From Proteocatella sp049670425 (GTDB taxonomy: Bacteria > Bacillota > Clostridia > Peptostreptococcales > Filifactoraceae), in contig JBATTG010000240.1 in the NCBI GenBank assembly GCA_049670425.1, positions 1-21,251 on the forward strand: a DNA stretch of 21,251 bases, in the 5' to 3' direction. This document shows positions 1 to 8,343 of this stretch, piece by piece (the stretch's first letter is position 1; every line of letters starts with the position of its first letter). Below the pieces are notes generated by a model. That model worked only from the letters and a program-made list of their open reading frames with translations. It made no database searches and was not told the origin of the DNA. The position numbers were made by a program, and so were the translations under genes.

Positions 1-56
1 ATCCTCCTTCAGTTCTTCGACAAACTAAAGGATAACTTATTTGAAGGGGTGTTACA

Positions 57-251
57 ATGGATTTTTTGCATTTTTACTGTTACAGTTCTGGACTGCATTT
101 TGTTACACTTTTATATTACACTAAACATATTTTGGATATTGAAGACGGCGATTTTTGCAAAGAGGTCGCAGGCATATTGGAACAAGTTACTCCTATTCCG
201 AAGCCGAAGAAAAAACCTCAAAAAAGAGATTTAAAGAAGATAAACGAATGA
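57..251 (+). CDS. Small unrecognised protein, 64 aa
   Basis: I do not recognise this gene. A ribosome site-like GAAGGGG lies about 5 bases before the ATG, and an in-frame TAA at 33-35 means the reading frame cannot extend upstream. The N-terminal third is aromatic and hydrophobic (Tyr, Phe, Leu), the middle is acidic, and the C-terminus is strongly basic (KPKKKPQKRDLKK). A second plus frame is open over the same stretch from the window edge to 234, so this could instead be the decayed 3' end of a gene that begins outside the window. It lies outside the island, left of the displaced methyltransferase tail. Confidence 0.3.
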   Translation: MDFLHFYCYSSGLHFVTLLYYTKHILDIEDGDFCKEVAGILEQVTPIPKPKKKPQKRDLKKINE

Positions 252-274
252 TTTTTTATTAATTAAAGCATTTT

Positions 275-308
275 AGAGCCCTCATATATTAAAAAGTGTG
301 AGGTCTCT
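275..308 (+). terminator. Possible weak terminator hairpin
   Basis: Arms 275-284 and 299-308 pair over 10 positions with one mismatch around a 14-base loop, 24 bases after the stop of the small plus-strand ORF. The tail after it (ATTTGATT) is only moderately T-rich, so termination is plausible but weak. Confidence 0.35.
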
Positions 309-359
309 ATTTGATTATATATAAAACCTTCTGTGAATTGCCAATTTAACCTTAGTAAT

Positions 360-533
360 TCAAGTCCAGCCTGCATTTTGCAACAGATTTCCGGAGTCCA
401 ACTTTATGTCCGCACCCCCAAACATTTCTTTATGCTTCATATTATTCTTCTCGTACATATCATATACAGATTGATATTTATCAGGAATTGCAAAAATCAT
501 ATCACCAATATATTTTGCAATATCATTTATCAT
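360..533 (-). pseudogene. 57-codon ORF, probably a gene remnant
   Basis: The minus strand reads an uninterrupted 57-residue frame beginning MINDIAKYIGDMIF and ending LLQNAGWT. Its composition is protein-like, with balanced charged and hydrophobic residues and ATG/TGA ends. It has no ribosome site (only GAAAAGAAAAAT precedes the ATG), an in-frame TAA lies 18 bases upstream, and it starts about 25 bases past a strong terminator that would block readthrough. I infer the 3' remnant of a longer gene. Its family is not recognised. A short live gene is the alternative. Confidence 0.35.
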
Positions 534-557
534 ATTTTTCTTTTCGTTTTTTTAACT

Positions 558-587
558 AAAAAAAGCCCGGGGACGAAGCCCCTGGGC
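558..587 (-). terminator. Rho-independent terminator, minus strand
   Basis: On the minus strand an 8-bp stem (GGGC/GCCC then CCCC/GGGG, with one bulged base) closes a six-base loop and is followed by seven T residues (A run at 558-564 on the plus strand). It lies 65 bases after the stop codon of the displaced methyltransferase tail, so it is probably the original terminator of that operon. No other minus-strand terminator lies between it and the AIPR gene, so the island operon probably uses it too. Confidence 0.85.
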
Positions 588-652
588 AAAAGCAAAACTT
601 TATTTTCATTTTAGTGAGAGTTTATTATGGTAAGCAGAATTTTATTTTTGTT

Positions 653-697
653 CTAGATCTGTCTTTGTAGTAATACTCCCGTCTCGATATGGCACGA
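653..697 (-). pseudogene. Displaced 3' end of the rlmD methyltransferase gene
   Basis: The minus strand encodes SCHIETGVLLQRQI followed by a TAG stop at 653-655. Of its last 12 residues, 10 match the C-terminus of the intact methyltransferase gene at 10780-12141 (HIETVVLLQRQK). At DNA level, positions 665-691 match 10792-10818 at 23 of 27 bases in the same orientation, including a 12-base identical run. The operon terminator follows directly. I read this as the original end of the gene, separated from its body by insertion of the island; it is not expressed as a protein. Which copy is native is inference. Confidence 0.8.
665..691 (-). repeat. Left attachment site (attL-like)
   Basis: This 27-base segment matches 10792-10818 at 23 positions: an identical TTGTAGTAATAC block, GTCTC core and ATATG. 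Being inside a methyltransferase tail, being duplicated and flanking about 10 kb of accessory genes are the marks of site-specific integration into a gene's 3' end. Confidence 0.75.
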
Positions 698-798
698 TAG
701 GCGAGGCTGAATGTCACTCAACTCTGATAGCTATAGTGAGACAGTACCCGCCATTGTCTCGACACCTTTTGAAACGACTTGTGTTTTCATCGTCTCGA
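681..798. repeat. Three GTCTCGA att-core copies at the island's left end
   Basis: The heptamer GTCTCGA occurs at 681-687, 756-762 and 792-798, and the last two share the octamer GTCTCGAC. The minus strand shows short in-frame peptides around them (VETMKTQVVSKG and VETMAGTVSL), where VETM recalls the IETV of the methyltransferase tail. The 36- and 75-bp spacers are unlike each other. This fits att-site remnants left by successive insertions at one target. The AIPR stop codon lies only five bases beyond the last copy. Confidence 0.6.
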
Positions 799-803
799 CC
801 TGA

Positions 804-2552
804 TTAATCCGCACTCCATCTGGATTCAAATTCATCTTTAGACATTTGTAATCCTTTTGTAAGTTCTTCAATTAAAACTTTACCTCCTGGCATCATTTTC
901 GCGGACATGAGGTATTGTTTTACTGCAGTTCGGATATCTTTCAATGACGCCTTAGCTTTACTCCAATTCTGAGGACTAAAAACTTTATTGTTTTGGCTAG
1001 CCTCTTCTAACGCTATTTCAAATGCCATATTTAGGCATTGCCCAGTTAACGCTATAACCTTATCCATCAAATCATTTTCTTTAAGTTTTTTTAGTACATT
1101 CGCTGGATTAGGTACCAAATCTTGCATTTTATTTAGTTCACACACAAGAACTGAAACTACATATAAATGATGATACGGCGCATAAGCCTTCATTGCAAGG
1201 AGCGCTTCATTTAAAGATAATGGGTTATCACTATTCCAATTTTTATAAACTCCTGAAAACAGCTCAGATAATGCCTGAACTTTTTCCGGGCTATATTCTC
1301 TATGAAATAATTGATCGAAATATTTATCAAATATTCTACTTTCGCTATATGAAATTGTTGGTCTTTGAGAATGCCAAGCAATCAAATGCTTTCCAAGCGC
1401 AGTTAAATCGGCTATATGCGTTGTATTATATTTTATAGGATCAGCATGCTCTCCGCGTTTTGTGATAAAATAACCATCAGTATAGAACTGTTCGTATTCT
1501 TTTTTTAATTGCAAAACATACTTGTCATTACTTCGCAAATCTCTAGCTTTAACAGCACTTTGTGAATTTGTTGATGTACTGATATTATCAGCTCTTTCAG
1601 GATCACTAATCTCATAAAAACGAAACATTACATATGCATCTGACGCATTTCGTACAGATTCACTACAGCTGAAAATTGTACTAAGCGACTGGCACCCATT
1701 TACAATATTCAGTTCTTTAACACTAATGTTATTTCCGTCAATTCGGATAGATGAACAAATTGCGGTGATGCCATTATGCAAAAAGAACAATTCGTCTGGA
1801 TTGCTTCTGAGTGTTCTAGCTATACCTTTATTCACTTTGTTTCCTGTTCCTAATGATTGACGAACATTTTTCCTAAATAGTGTTCCATCTTTTATTCCCG
1901 GAATCATAATACACTCTTTTAATGGGATTGCTGCAATTACGGCACGTGTAGTTCCAATTTGTACATTCATACACTTACCAGGTTCAATTGTGAATTTATG
2001 GTTAATATATGGACGGTTTTTATTTAGAGCCATATCATATCTTGATTGCAGAATTTCATTGTCAACAAGAACTAAATTTGCACTTAGAGTTTCGCTCTCT
2101 GATAATGTTTTTTGAAAGTTCTCTAAATCTTTCTTTGCGGCATCAGTTAATTCAGACGTAGTAATTAGTTCAAAGCAAATTTCATAATCTTCGTCTAATG
2201 CTGTAGAAATTTCAGTGATTTTAGTCTTAAGTTTTTCATTGGCATCATTCTGAAGTTTAGATAAATCTTGAATAAAAATCCACGACGATAAAACTTCTCT
2301 TAAAGGTTCTGCATCCACAGTATTTCCTTTATAGAATTTTCCTTGAATAATATAAATCGTTGACATTTGATTATCAACATACACTGCATCTATTTGTTTA
2401 TCACCGGCACCATCTGTGATGCAGCTTTTAGTTTCAAAAGTATCTAGATTATGTATATTTCTTAGATACCATGCTACAAATCTTTGCCCTTCGTTTGGAT
2501 AATTTTTTAGATAATATTCCTGATTTATATCCTCTTTTATTTTATTATACAT
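804..2552 (-). CDS. AIPR-family protein with N-terminal nuclease-like domain
   Basis: This 582-residue protein carries AIPR-family (abortive phage infection) signatures: LFRKNVRQSLG at about 225-235, FFLHNGITAIC at 256-266 and NIVNGCQSL at 282-290. The first 80 residues contain GDKQIDAVY (50-58) and, after a beta-strand-like stretch, QGKF (70-73). That layout resembles the D...QxK active site of Mrr-like PD-(D/E)XK nucleases. I infer a cytoplasmic effector that cuts nucleic acid; this is not shown by sequence alone. The ATG has a GGAGGT site six bases upstream and lies 15 bases after the Res stop, so the two are co-transcribed. It is the last gene of the operon. AIPR proteins also occur alone, so it could be an added module rather than an RM subunit. 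Confidence 0.88.
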   Translation of the reverse strand: MYNKIKEDINQEYYLKNYPNEGQRFVAWYLRNIHNLDTFETKSCITDGAGDKQIDAVYVDNQMSTIYIIQGKFYKGNTVDAEPLREVLSSWIFIQDLSKLQNDANEKLKTKITEISTALDEDYEICFELITTSELTDAAKKDLENFQKTLSESETLSANLVLVDNEILQSRYDMALNKNRPYINHKFTIEPGKCMNVQIGTTRAVIAAIPLKECIMIPGIKDGTLFRKNVRQSLGTGNKVNKGIARTLRSNPDELFFLHNGITAICSSIRIDGNNISVKELNIVNGCQSLSTIFSCSESVRNASDAYVMFRFYEISDPERADNISTSTNSQSAVKARDLRSNDKYVLQLKKEYEQFYTDGYFITKRGEHADPIKYNTTHIADLTALGKHLIAWHSQRPTISYSESRIFDKYFDQLFHREYSPEKVQALSELFSGVYKNWNSDNPLSLNEALLAMKAYAPYHHLYVVSVLVCELNKMQDLVPNPANVLKKLKENDLMDKVIALTGQCLNMAFEIALEEASQNNKVFSPQNWSKAKASLKDIRTAVKQYLMSAKMMPGGKVLIEELTKGLQMSKDEFESRWSAD

Positions 2553-2567
2553 TTGAGACCTCCATTT

Positions 2568-5462
2568 CTAAGCAAAGAAACCATCTGTATCAAATATATG
2601 ATCCAGTTCATCTATAGTCATCGCATGAGATACTTTATCACGAGTCGCACTCTTTGACATATCTAATCGCTTGAATTTGTTTTTTCCAGCTGCATCTTTA
2701 CTCATACGAATCAACTGAATACGCCCAACACCTGGATTTTGTCTAGCATATTCCGCGAAACCTTTTGCTTTTCCAAGATTGTCTTTAAACTCTGGATTAT
2801 GTGGCTCAAGCAAATCGATTACGTAACCTAAACGTTCATCTTTTCTGACAACTATAAAATCTGGATATGTTGGTTTTGTTTCATTATCTATTTCATATGG
2901 CAGACAAAGTGCCCAAGATCCTCTAGAAGGATTACGAATCCAACAAACAAAATCTTCACGCTTCTCTTCCTCTTCTATTACACCAGATTCCCATGTATTT
3001 AGTTTTAATTTAGCTACCCCAGTCTGATCACTTACAAATAAGTGATTATTGTATTCTTTACCACCTTCTTCATGTGGAACTTGAATAGTTTCAGGTAATC
3101 TAAAATTATGCTTACTAACAATATCGCCATCTGAAACAATCCTATCGTATTTGTTACGTATTTTATCAGAATCAACAGTCGCGATATATTTACGGTAATC
3201 GTCATTTAAACCATGAAAGCGTTTTTGAGCATAATTGTGTAAATTATTCATACACTCATCATCTGCTACAAATAAAATCACATCAACTTTAAACGCATTT
3301 GGATTATTAATATCTAAATACTTATTTCCATAGACCATTCCTATACCTTCATTACCGAGCTTTGTTTCAGCCACTCGAAATTGTCTATCTATATCAGTAT
3401 CAGTCGAAGTAAACAAATCATGAACTGAATAATTATCAACTGTCTCCCCAAAAGCATCAAATATTTGAGTTGCTAGCTTGAATTCTTTTACCATATTTAC
3501 CAGTTCATCGTATTTTCCATCTACTTTTAATTTTTTAATATAATCAGCAATAAGTAATGCTACTTCAGTCTTTACCTCAAGAATTGCCTCTCTACTCAAA
3601 CCAGAAATTGTAAGTAGGTGTGCCATCTCAAACAATGATTTCAAATAGTTATTAATTTTAAGATATCTTACATCATATGATAGTAAGCCAGCGTCATTTA
3701 TAAATTTCATTACACCTTCTCTATCAAATAAATCTTCTTTTTCATCTGATGGTTCATCAGAAATATCCTCATCGTTTTTTATATTTATATCCTCTGCGTT
3801 AGAATTTTGAATACAAATAGTTGCATTTTCAGGTTGAGTATCTCTTACGTTTTCTGTATTTTCTTTATAGCCATTTACATTATCTGTTAAATCGCCGCTC
3901 ATATCTGTATCTAATGTAGGTGTTGTATTTTCACTTAAAGGTTCTTCTATTTTTGTTGTCTCTGAAGCTTCTGAATGGGTAGAAGCTTCTGAATGGGTAG
4001 AAGCTTCTGCAGGTGTACCAAACATATCAAGTGTCAATTGTCCTGGAACAGGAGTATCTTCTTTTTTCTTTCTAGGTTTAACGGTTAATGTCTCAAAGGT
4101 TCTACCACCAATTGTTTCACCGTATATATCTGTTGGAATATTTCCACCTTCAGCACTTTGAAGTGCCTCAACAACATCTTTAACTGTGCTTTCATTAAAA
4201 TACGGTAAATATAGATGAACATCATTTAATACATCATCTACTTGTATATGCATCTGCATTGGTGTTCTTACCATACGTCCAAGTAGCTGTGCAATATAAG
4301 TAGCATCATTAGCATGTCTAAAAGACATCATAGTTTCAGCTCTCGGGCAATCCCATCCAGTAGACAAGTTCTCTTTAAAAAATACAACTTTAATATTTCT
4401 ATCTTCAGAAATACGAGAAGGCTCTTCATAGCGAACATCAATCCCATTTACCGGAATAGACGAATTTGTTTGTCCAAAAGTATGAACAACTTGCCCTGTT
4501 TCAAAGCGGAAGCCTGTGCGTTCCTCGATTTTTTGTAAGCAATCATCCAAGTCCGTATCTGAAATCCTACTACCATTTCCATTTAAAACTTGAATTACAA
4601 AAACTGGATTTACATAAGCATAATGTTGTTCACGACAGTATTGCTCCCAGTGATCCCACTTTTCTTTCCAATCATCTGCTGCCGCTTGTAAAATCGCCAT
4701 GTCATTATTAACAGATCTTTCCTCTGGATAAGTAATTACAATACGATTTTTTAACAAACCAGATGCACGTACCTCATCAGCAGAAACAACAGATTTATGT
4801 ATTGTAGAAGAAGTTCCCTCTACAAGTGTATTAAATCGCTGTGTTGTTGCAGACATACCAATTACAACGTGCATAGGTGGTATACCATCTTCTGAACTAC
4901 CTTTTAGGAATTTCTGCATTATTGTAGTTGCTTTTCCAGCCTCTCTTCCTTGCATACCACGATGTGCTTCGTCAATTATAAAATATAATCTATCACTTTT
5001 TTCTCTAACTGTATTAGATAACGTGTCCCAAATAGAATAATTTCTTCCATCGCCTTTTTTTGTTAAATTAGAGGTTTTAGAAAGTTTTTGTGTGTTTAAA
5101 AAATAAACATGCCCATCTTCAAAAACTTCTTTATCAAAGGCATCTTCCGTAACTGTAACACATTGGCCTAAACGAATTTTATCCGCCTTTGAATCAATCT
5201 TTAACTTTGATTGCTCGTTAAGCTGAGGTGAATCTGATAGCCAAATAATCACTGCATTTTGTTGTTCTGAATAAGTATCATCTCCAAAGAAAATACTTTC
5301 TATCAAGGATGCCATTATAATTGTCTTACCCGCTCCTGTTGGAGCCGTAAAGGAAACTACCTGTGGTGAATGTGTTCTATGATAACTACCAAGGGCTTCT
5401 GCTGTTTTCATTCGTATATCAGCAAGGGATTTTTTTTGAAACGAAAATAGTTCTACTTTCAT
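2568..5462 (-). CDS. DEAH-box helicase/restriction subunit (type III Res-like)
   Basis: This 964-residue protein should act with the upstream Mod as an ATP-dependent restriction enzyme. It shows Walker A TAPTGAGKT (39-47), DEAH (164-167), GMSATT (202-207), STGWDCPRAE (367-376) and the motif VI-like QLLGRMVRT (392-400), all as in type III Res helicases. An acidic, Ser/Thr/Asn-rich linker (about 490-590) carries a 6-residue tandem repeat. Near the C-terminus, YPDF (866-869) followed by VIDLLEPH (881-888) occupies the place of a PD-(D/E)XK nuclease, but the usual ExK lysine is not seen. The ATG follows a GAGGAGGTAATT ribosome site embedded in the end of mod, two bases after the mod stop, indicating coupled translation. 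It could also serve in another Mod/helicase defence system. Confidence 0.88.
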   Translation of the reverse strand: MKVELFSFQKKSLADIRMKTAEALGSYHRTHSPQVVSFTAPTGAGKTIIMASLIESIFFGDDTYSEQQNAVIIWLSDSPQLNEQSKLKIDSKADKIRLGQCVTVTEDAFDKEVFEDGHVYFLNTQKLSKTSNLTKKGDGRNYSIWDTLSNTVREKSDRLYFIIDEAHRGMQGREAGKATTIMQKFLKGSSEDGIPPMHVVIGMSATTQRFNTLVEGTSSTIHKSVVSADEVRASGLLKNRIVITYPEERSVNNDMAILQAAADDWKEKWDHWEQYCREQHYAYVNPVFVIQVLNGNGSRISDTDLDDCLQKIEERTGFRFETGQVVHTFGQTNSSIPVNGIDVRYEEPSRISEDRNIKVVFFKENLSTGWDCPRAETMMSFRHANDATYIAQLLGRMVRTPMQMHIQVDDVLNDVHLYLPYFNESTVKDVVEALQSAEGGNIPTDIYGETIGGRTFETLTVKPRKKKEDTPVPGQLTLDMFGTPAEASTHSEASTHSEASETTKIEEPLSENTTPTLDTDMSGDLTDNVNGYKENTENVRDTQPENATICIQNSNAEDINIKNDEDISDEPSDEKEDLFDREGVMKFINDAGLLSYDVRYLKINNYLKSLFEMAHLLTISGLSREAILEVKTEVALLIADYIKKLKVDGKYDELVNMVKEFKLATQIFDAFGETVDNYSVHDLFTSTDTDIDRQFRVAETKLGNEGIGMVYGNKYLDINNPNAFKVDVILFVADDECMNNLHNYAQKRFHGLNDDYRKYIATVDSDKIRNKYDRIVSDGDIVSKHNFRLPETIQVPHEEGGKEYNNHLFVSDQTGVAKLKLNTWESGVIEEEEKREDFVCWIRNPSRGSWALCLPYEIDNETKPTYPDFIVVRKDERLGYVIDLLEPHNPEFKDNLGKAKGFAEYARQNPGVGRIQLIRMSKDAAGKNKFKRLDMSKSATRDKVSHAMTIDELDHIFDTDGFFA
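3964..4009 (-). repeat. 18-bp in-frame tandem repeat inside res
   Basis: The unit GAAGCTTCTGAATGGGTA occurs at 3964-3981 and 3982-3999, with ten more bases of a third copy at 4000-4009. It encodes EASTHS repeats in the acidic linker of the Res protein. As 18 is a multiple of three, copy-number change by slippage would leave the frame intact. Confidence 0.9.
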
Positions 5463-5464
5463 AA

Positions 5465-7564
5465 TTACCTCCTCGTATTAATTCTGAAGTTATCCAAATA
5501 ATCTCTATAAAGTTGATAGCATTCTTTATTTTCATAAGAACGAATCATTTCTCTATAGGCATTCTCAGAGTCAGTTACAATATATACTGTCTGTATGTCT
5601 GGATACGCCTTTAACTTTTCATAAAATTCCGGATAATATATTTCATCCATTAAAACAGCCATGTTATTACGCTCTAGAATTAGCATATATGGAAGTTCCA
5701 CATCAGGCAATTCAGGGCACTTACCAACAGCACCGCCCTTCATCCAAAGAACAGGTAAAAGCTCTTTAAACTGTCTACCAAGTGCTACTGATGTTTTATC
5801 CAAAAAGCTTAGCTTATAAAATGCTGCATTAGCTCTAAATCCATCAGAAATTGATAATTCTCTATTTAAATAACAATCAGCTATTTTATTTCCTTTAATG
5901 TCTATACCTTTTATTGTACAAATGGCACGTGGCCACGTAACATATCTAGCAATACCATATTTTTCCCATTCGTCATCGCCAGGGAAAAGATTGTTTTTTC
6001 TTAATTCTTTTGCTTCATCATCAGATACTTCATTATTTGTAACTAAGATACATCTTCTGCTTCCATTATCAGCAGCATTTATTAAATTCACAGCATGAAG
6101 CGTGGTTCCAGAACCAGCAAAAAAATCAACTATTAACGCATTTTTCTTTTTTGTTACTAACTTCAAAGTATCTTCAACCGCATATAGAGATTTTGGATAC
6201 GGGAATTTTCTATCGGATAAAAATTTTGCTAATAATTTCGAACCATGCCACCCCGCATTGTGGGATGTTTTGTTCCACACAGTCTTAGGAGTTCGCAAAG
6301 AACTACCTACTTTTTCAATTAAGATAGCAGCCCCTACTTCATCAACTTTTTCGATAACTACTTCTCCACGTTCTATACGCTTTTCAGTGCCCTCATTAAC
6401 TGTTAACACCGACCATCCACTAGATTTTCTGGATGTTTTTCCCGTTCTTAATAAGCCTTTTTCAAGACGCCTGTTTGCAACCTCTGTTCCTGTTCGCCAT
6501 CTTGCTTCTCTACCATCGGCAGTTAATGGCCATATTGCCATTTGTCCCTCCGGAACGGGTACGGTATCTTTGGGCATCCCAAGAGGAATAGACTCTCCAA
6601 TCGATATTATTTTTCCATTATCTGAATTGATATAAATTGGATAAAATAAATTCTTAGAATTTTCTCTCAGATTACCTTTTCCAGTTCGTACAAATTGAAA
6701 CCACAATTGACTCTTAGTTGCAGATTGTCCTTCATTCAACATATCATCTTCTGACTTACTAACCTCTGCATCACCCAAAAACACAAAAAATATATACTCA
6801 TCCGCTCTAGAAAACAACCCATCTCTCGTTGAGCCTTGGCTACTAATAACGCTACTAACCATTTGAATTCTTCCGTTTGAAAATAATTCTTCTAGTAAAC
6901 AGCCAAGATGTAAATACTCTTTCTCGTCAATTGTTACAATTAGTACTGAATTACTTGGATTTAATAATTTTTTTGCTAATTTCAATCTCTTTTCTATCAT
7001 TGAGAGCCATTTACTATGTCTATATGAATCCGAACTATCTACATAATCATTATTGTACTTCCAATCTTTCGCACCAGTATTATATGGTGGATCAATATAT
7101 ATACAATCTACTTTCTCTGCATATAGATACTCTAAAAATTGTAGTGCATGATAATTATCAGCCTCAATTAATGTATGCCACAAATCACTATCAGGCGCAT
7201 TTTCAACATGGTCTATTGGTTTTAAAGTAGGATAAATAGGCTCCCCAAACTCTGCAATAACTACCAATTCACTTACATTAAAAGTTTTTAATTCATGCGT
7301 TTCTCTATGATTGCATAATGCATCTTCAATTTGTATTTCCTGAACAACATAAAAATCATTTACTTTACCGTTTTTCAACGCTACCTTTGAACCAACTCTA
7401 ATAGGCACATCATATAACGGTGTACATTCTGGTAAATGATTTTCAAATACTAATCCAAATTTTTTGCTTTTTGCCAATTTATTTGTTTCCTTCAGAATTC
7501 TATCCCTAAGATCAGGATCATCAATCTGCTGTATTAAATCTTGTAATAATGCCACAACATTCAC
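5465..7564 (-). CDS. Adenine-specific DNA methyltransferase (type III Mod-like)
   Basis: This 699-residue protein should transfer a methyl group from SAM to adenine, marking host DNA and giving sequence specificity to the complex with Res. The catalytic DPPY (158-161, in YIDPPYNTG) comes before the SAM-binding FFAGSGTT (481-488), the order of beta-class enzymes such as type III Mod. The region between, about 300 residues, would include target recognition. The first GTG (7562-7564) overlaps the stop region of the radical-SAM-like gene with no gap; a second GTG three codons later (7553-7555) has a better-spaced AGGTG and may be the true start. No frameshift or phase-variation repeat is visible in the gene. 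Confidence 0.9.
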   Translation of the reverse strand: MNVVALLQDLIQQIDDPDLRDRILKETNKLAKSKKFGLVFENHLPECTPLYDVPIRVGSKVALKNGKVNDFYVVQEIQIEDALCNHRETHELKTFNVSELVVIAEFGEPIYPTLKPIDHVENAPDSDLWHTLIEADNYHALQFLEYLYAEKVDCIYIDPPYNTGAKDWKYNNDYVDSSDSYRHSKWLSMIEKRLKLAKKLLNPSNSVLIVTIDEKEYLHLGCLLEELFSNGRIQMVSSVISSQGSTRDGLFSRADEYIFFVFLGDAEVSKSEDDMLNEGQSATKSQLWFQFVRTGKGNLRENSKNLFYPIYINSDNGKIISIGESIPLGMPKDTVPVPEGQMAIWPLTADGREARWRTGTEVANRRLEKGLLRTGKTSRKSSGWSVLTVNEGTEKRIERGEVVIEKVDEVGAAILIEKVGSSLRTPKTVWNKTSHNAGWHGSKLLAKFLSDRKFPYPKSLYAVEDTLKLVTKKKNALIVDFFAGSGTTLHAVNLINAADNGSRRCILVTNNEVSDDEAKELRKNNLFPGDDEWEKYGIARYVTWPRAICTIKGIDIKGNKIADCYLNRELSISDGFRANAAFYKLSFLDKTSVALGRQFKELLPVLWMKGGAVGKCPELPDVELPYMLILERNNMAVLMDEIYYPEFYEKLKAYPDIQTVYIVTDSENAYREMIRSYENKECYQLYRDYLDNFRINTRR

Positions 7565-7565
7565 C

Positions 7566-8342
7566 TCAATCTTCCGTAATCGTCTTATCTTTTATGTGGT
7601 ATTCTATCCCACGAGCTTCACAGAATCTAATTACTTCTGCAGCTTTTTCATTATAAAATGCCTTGTGTTTTTTATACGCTGTTGCTTCTTTGCTATAATT
7701 TGTTCTCCCAAAAATAATTTTATCTGTAAAACTAATCGCTTCCAGCAATTCGCTCAAGTACTGCTCATGTATATTAGGCGTAGGATATGGTTCCATACTT
7801 ACCCAAGTTTTACAACCAGCATTATGAAGCTCTTGCAAAGCATTAATTCTATCTCTGCAGGTAGCCGCACCAGGTTCCATTTTTTCTCTATATGGTTCAT
7901 CTAATGTAATAAGCGTGATACCGTACTCATTTTCGTTAGAAAATTGAGTTAGCTCAATCGGCAGAATTCCTTTTGTCAATACAGTGCATTTTATATTAGC
8001 AGTATTTAGTTTTCTGATTGCCTCAAGTGCCATATTACTAATTTGATCATAACCATACATAAATGGATCTGTTGCAAAACATAGCTGAACAGACTTGATT
8101 TTATCTTTGAGCCTTGGTATCTCTTTATCTAACAACTCCAGCGTGTTTTCTACAAGCTTAGGTTTACACCATTCATCGTAAGTTTTTACAACACCAAATC
8201 TCTTTTTCATTGTATATGCATAGCAAGGATATTTACACCCATGCGAGCATCCTTGCACAAAATTAATTGTGTAATCTCCGTATTCTACGCCAGTTTTATA
8301 GAGCATAGTTTTCCGTTTTATATATTCCTCTATTTCAGGCAT
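7566..8342 (-). CDS. Radical-SAM-like protein with CX3CX3C motif, TcmP partner
   Basis: This 258-residue protein resembles SplB-type and phage Gp37/Gp68-type radical SAM proteins. The cluster is GCSHGCKYPCYAY, giving Cys32, Cys36 and Cys40 as CX3CX3C instead of the usual CX3CX2C. Later segments (LCFATDPF, CTVLTKG, GITLITLDE, WVSMEPYP) follow the strand pattern of a TIM-barrel radical SAM enzyme. I infer a [4Fe-4S] cluster protein; the substrate is unknown. I chose the ATG at 8340-8342, with GGAGAGG five bases upstream and one base after the tcmP stop. An earlier ATG at 8361-8363 would place that ribosome site inside the gene. The tight junctions with tcmP and mod indicate one operon. Confidence 0.8.
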   Translation of the reverse strand: MPEIEEYIKRKTMLYKTGVEYGDYTINFVQGCSHGCKYPCYAYTMKKRFGVVKTYDEWCKPKLVENTLELLDKEIPRLKDKIKSVQLCFATDPFMYGYDQISNMALEAIRKLNTANIKCTVLTKGILPIELTQFSNENEYGITLITLDEPYREKMEPGAATCRDRINALQELHNAGCKTWVSMEPYPTPNIHEQYLSELLEAISFTDKIIFGRTNYSKEATAYKKHKAFYNEKAAEVIRFCEARGIEYHIKDKTITED

Positions 8343-8343
8343 A

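Noticed and set aside
13..24. Spo0A-box-like TTTGTCGAA on the minus strand here, and TTGTCGAAA near 9885-9894
   Set aside because: Short motifs, neither suitably placed before a gene with other promoter elements; expected by chance in this AT-rich sequence.
681..798. CRISPR-like array from the three short repeats
   Set aside because: Seven- to eight-base units with unequal 68- and 29-base gaps and no cas genes; the att-core explanation fits better.
653..798. Translated small gene across the att cores
   Set aside because: Frames are broken by stops (after VETMAGTVSL and after VLLQRQI) and there is no ribosome site; treated as att and pseudogene remnants.
6102..6635. Long plus-strand ORF opposite mod
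   Set aside because: It is a shadow of the methyltransferase gene: no ribosome site, no recognisable domain, and the minus frame has clear catalytic motifs.
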